Positions 61,592-64,000 of a DNA stretch of 64,000 bases are shown here, piece after piece. Every line of letters begins with the position of its first letter. Position 1 is the stretch's first letter. Position numbers and translations under genes: made by a program. This DNA is from an uncultured Coprococcus sp. (lineage in GTDB: Bacteria > Bacillota > Clostridia > Lachnospirales > Lachnospiraceae): assembly GCA_947626675.1 (NCBI GenBank), contig CANQTC010000001.1, forward strand, positions 62,001-126,000, in the 5' to 3' direction. The notes below the pieces were generated by a model that worked only from the letters and a program-made list of their open reading frames with translations, was not told the origin of the DNA and made no database searches.

Positions 61592-62302
61592 CTAAAATGG
61601 GTCAACAAAAGACTTGCCGCCCAAATTCTTTGTGTATACGGATGAATCACTGTTTAAATTTCCACCGCCGGCACCGCCAAGTGTAGAATCGCCAAAAGCA
61701 GAACTACCACCGCCACCGAGGGTTGATTCATCTCTCATTTGAGGGTCTCCTGTAAAAGCCGAAAATTTATCTTCGTTTGACGTTTTCTTACCCTGCGGCT
61801 TATATGCATTACCGGACTGACCTTCTTTTATGATATCCTCAAACTTCAGTCCCAATTCTTCATTAATCGGATTAACTGCAAGAAATTCCAAATGAGAATT
61901 CATAAGATTTTTAAAAGCAATCGCATAATCTTTATATTGCTGTTTGATTCCGTCAATGCTGTCCTCTATTCTTTCCAATTCTTCCCTTGCAGCATGTACG
62001 ATACTGTTTGCTTTAATCTTTGCATCATTCTCAATTAATTTTGCCTTGTCATTCGCATTCTTTGTGGATTCCTCAGCATTTTTTTCTGCCAGCATCAGGG
62101 ACTTCTGAAGCTTTGATTCAGTCGTCTTATAATGAACAAGGCTGTCTGTAAGTGTTTTCACCTGATTGGTAAGCTCAGCATTTGATTTATACAATTCCGT
62201 ATAACTCAGCACAACCATATCAAAAAAAGCATCTACATCCTTCTTTGAATAACCCATTCCTGCCTGAAATTTTTTCTGTTGTAAATCAACAGGTGTAAGC
62301 AT
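61592..62302 (-). CDS. divIVA: DivIVA-domain cell-division protein
   Basis: 236 residues: N-terminal DivIVA lipid-binding motif (LTPVDLQQKKFQAGMGYSKKDVDAFFD), a long coiled coil (about 35-140) and a Gly/Ser-rich tail (STLGGGGSSAFGDSTLGGAGGG). Localises to curved membranes at poles and septum. 33 bases after sepF. Confidence 0.93.
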   Translation of the reverse strand: MLTPVDLQQKKFQAGMGYSKKDVDAFFDMVVLSYTELYKSNAELTNQVKTLTDSLVHYKTTESKLQKSLMLAEKNAEESTKNANDKAKLIENDAKIKANSIVHAAREELERIEDSIDGIKQQYKDYAIAFKNLMNSHLEFLAVNPINEELGLKFEDIIKEGQSGNAYKPQGKKTSNEDKFSAFTGDPQMRDESTLGGGGSSAFGDSTLGGAGGGNLNSDSSVYTKNLGGKSFVDPF

Positions 62303-62335
62303 ATGTACCCCTCCTCATAATCTTATGATTAAAAA

Positions 62336-62932
62336 CTAATATCTGTCACTCTGTGAAGATATTGAAGAATCCCCTAATATCTCTTCTCGTAAATCTCCTG
62401 ATACATATATATCATTTGGAGCTGCAATAAATATATTTCCTGAAATAGCCTGCAGTGAACCATCTACGGCATAACATGCACCTGCTATAAAATCAATAAT
62501 ACGCTGGGCTGTAGAAAGCTCTATTCCCTCCATGTTGATAACGATTGCCTGACCGCTTCTTAAATGGTCTATAATCATCTGTGCATCATCAAATTCATCC
62601 GGCTTAATCACATACACATGCTGTGATGAATATTGAGACCTTGAATTATTGATGGACACAAGCTTATTGTTATTTGACTGTGACGTACTTCTTGTCTGTT
62701 TAACAGGTTTTGGCTTCTTTTGGACAGGCTGCTGCGCTGCAGGTGCAGCCGGCTTCTGTGCCTGAAAGAAGGAAGGTTTTGAAGGCTTTGCCTTTGGCTC
62801 ATATTCCTCAAAATCATCTTCTTCCTCATCGTCTTCATCATCTTCCTCAAATAAATCATCATCGAAATCGTCTTCGGAATCATTTAATTTAAAATAGTCT
62901 AAAAAACTTTTTTTTGCACCGCTCTTTGCCAT
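62336..62932 (-). CDS. sepF: SepF, FtsZ-tethering division protein
   Basis: 198 residues: N-terminal amphipathic anchor (KSFLDYFKLND), an acidic/Pro-rich linker (DDDLFEEDDEDDEEEDDFEEYEP) and the SepF core (VYVIKPDEFDDAQMIIDHLRSGQAIVINMEGIELSTAQRIIDFIAGACYA, partly shown here by position only). Binds FtsZ filaments to the membrane. Confidence 0.94.
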   Translation of the reverse strand: MAKSGAKKSFLDYFKLNDSEDDFDDDLFEEDDEDDEEEDDFEEYEPKAKPSKPSFFQAQKPAAPAAQQPVQKKPKPVKQTRSTSQSNNNKLVSINNSRSQYSSQHVYVIKPDEFDDAQMIIDHLRSGQAIVINMEGIELSTAQRIIDFIAGACYAVDGSLQAISGNIFIAAPNDIYVSGDLREEILGDSSISSQSDRY

Positions 62933-62947
62933 GATGGTTCTCCTTTA

Positions 62948-63643
62948 TTATATATTATAATTTCTAGCACCAAAAATTCCGGTGCCGACTCTAACCATAG
63001 TAGCACCTTCTTCAATGGCAACTTCATAATCATTTGTCATGCCCATTGAAAGCACATTCATATCAATATTATCAATGTTTTTAGATTTTATGTCAAGTGA
63101 TAAATCCCTTAATTTCCTGAAATACTTTCTATTTTCCTCCGGATTTTCCACAAATGGTGCAATTGTCATAAGCCCTTTTACCTTTATATGGGAAAAAGCT
63201 TTGATTTCATGGATGAAATCAAGCCCTTCCTCTGTCTTCATTCCAAACTTTGACTCCTCTTCCGCTACATTGACTTCAATAAGAATCGGACAAATGACAT
63301 CTTTTTTTGCAGCTTCTTTTTCAATAACTTTTGCCAGATTGATGGAATCTACGGAATGAATCATACAAACCTTATCTACGATATATTTCACTTTGTTCGT
63401 CTGTAAATGACCAATCATATGCCATTTTACCGGCTTTGAAATACGCTCATACTTATCGGTAAGCTCCTGTACCTTATTTTCTCCATAATGAATACAATCT
63501 GTTTTTTCAAGAAGCTCTTCGATATCAGAAAGCGGTTTCGTCTTACTGACTGCAATCAGAGTCACTTCACTTCGTTCCCTTCCACTCCGCTTACATGCTT
63601 CTGTTATTTTCTCTTCTACAAGTTCATAATTTTCTTTCAACAT
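62948..63643 (-). CDS. yggS: YggS-family PLP homeostasis protein
   Basis: 231 residues with the PLP-Lys in LIAVSKTKPL, HYGENKVQELTDKY, HMIGHLQTNK and LSMGMTNDYEVAIEEGATMVRVGTGIFG. Part of the yggS-sepF-divIVA group. Needed for pyridoxal phosphate balance. Confidence 0.95.
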   Translation of the reverse strand: MLKENYELVEEKITEACKRSGRERSEVTLIAVSKTKPLSDIEELLEKTDCIHYGENKVQELTDKYERISKPVKWHMIGHLQTNKVKYIVDKVCMIHSVDSINLAKVIEKEAAKKDVICPILIEVNVAEEESKFGMKTEEGLDFIHEIKAFSHIKVKGLMTIAPFVENPEENRKYFRKLRDLSLDIKSKNIDNIDMNVLSMGMTNDYEVAIEEGATMVRVGTGIFGARNYNI

Positions 63644-63661
63644 TTATCCGTCAACTCCTCA

Positions 63662-64000
63662 TTAATATATTACCTGATTTTCTTTTACTTCATTTCCCAT
63701 TAATACAATTCTGTCATATGCTGATATTCCATAGGATATACCCGGTTCAATAATGGAATAATCATCCCCTTCAACCATAACACTAATCCGTTTAAACTGG
63801 GCAATTCCCTGTGTAACACAAAATACCCCCTTCATTTTATAGGTCGCTGCTGTTGTAAGAGAGAAGGTTTCATTTGTATCATTTTTTATAAATACAGCGT
63901 CGCTGTCTATCCCTGACGGGTCGACATAACAGAAACGCTCATCTGTAAAATAAATGACAGGTGATATCTGTTTTACAGATACCTCTCCCGTTTCTGTCAG
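63662..64000 (-). CDS. C-terminal part of a HlyD-like membrane-fusion protein
   Basis: The last 113 codons of a minus-strand gene whose start lies beyond the window. The visible part reads VYFTDERFCYVDPSGIDSD-like strands and ends GISAYDRIVLMGNEVKENQVIY. In Lachnospiraceae a HlyD/peptidoglycan-linked adaptor precedes yggS and sepF, which supports the call; the sequence alone is not decisive. It ends 18 bases before yggS. Confidence 0.62.
   Translation of the reverse strand: MTETGEVSVKQISPVIYFTDERFCYVDPSGIDSDAVFIKNDTNETFSLTTAATYKMKGVFCVTQGIAQFKRISVMVEGDDYSIIEPGISYGISAYDRIVLMGNEVKENQVIY

Overview
The window looks like the chromosome of a gut-type Lachnospiraceae (Clostridia, Firmicutes). Evidence: low GC, strong AGGAGG-type ribosome binding sites, the gene order radical-SAM/DUF2344 - RNase G - rplU - prp - rpmA - obg - yhbY - nadD - yqeK - rsfS, an L27 with a Prp-cleaved N-terminal extension, DivIVA/SepF/YggS, AgrC/AgrA-type regulators, and a Cas9 that resembles Lachnospiraceae Cas9 proteins. 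No rRNA or tRNA gene was seen.

Layout. 1-10.3 kb (+): conserved ribosome, GTPase, NAD and division block, ending in a membrane HD-type phosphodiesterase. 10.4-13.6 kb: lexA (-) with LexA boxes in its own promoter, then a large secreted protein of unknown function. 13.7-22.7 kb: a complete type II-A CRISPR-Cas locus: tracrRNA, cas9, cas1, cas2, csn2, and an array of 42 intact repeats plus one degenerate terminal repeat. 22.8-26.8 kb: SCP2-domain protein, an SOS-controlled YneA-like LysM protein with three LexA boxes, a TtcA-like PP-loop enzyme, a tyrosine recombinase and a cytidylate-kinase-like protein. 26.9-32.3 kb: lipoprotein, CstA transporter and partner, carbonic anhydrase, fluoride channel, cupin remnant, tocopherol-cyclase-like protein. 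32.4-39.2 kb: HEPN-like hypothetical, PopT (DUF368), zinc-ribbon membrane protein, glycosyltransferase, phospholipase-like protein and a histidine kinase/response regulator pair whose probable binding repeats lie in front of these genes. 39.4-42 kb: iron alcohol dehydrogenase and a MerR-aldo/keto reductase fusion. 42-46.5 kb (-): SirTM sirtuin plus macrodomain, flavin and Fe-S proteins, nitroreductase, and a radical-SAM/SPASM enzyme with a Cys-repeat (ACGX) precursor peptide, flanked by HxlR regulators. 48-54.9 kb: AAA/PD-(D/E)XK protein, a frameshifted acyl-CoA ligase remnant, a one-module NRPS (C-A-T-reductase) and a divergent Xre regulator with paired operators. 55-59 kb: secreted DUF6273/LRR protein with an AgrC/AgrA-type pair. 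59-64 kb (-): rluD-like, lspA, aroB, divIVA, sepF, yggS and a partial gene at the edge.

Most notable readings: three pairs of near-identical CRISPR spacers whose ten differences are all synonymous in a single reading frame per pair; a 73-bp promoter element with tandem repeats present twice 29 kb apart, once beside a LytTR regulator; a 42-bp promoter element present twice beside an OmpR-type two-component system; the radical-SAM/ACGX peptide cluster; and the mono-modular aldehyde-forming NRPS with a broken acyl-ligase partner. All family assignments come from reading motifs by eye; no database search was run.
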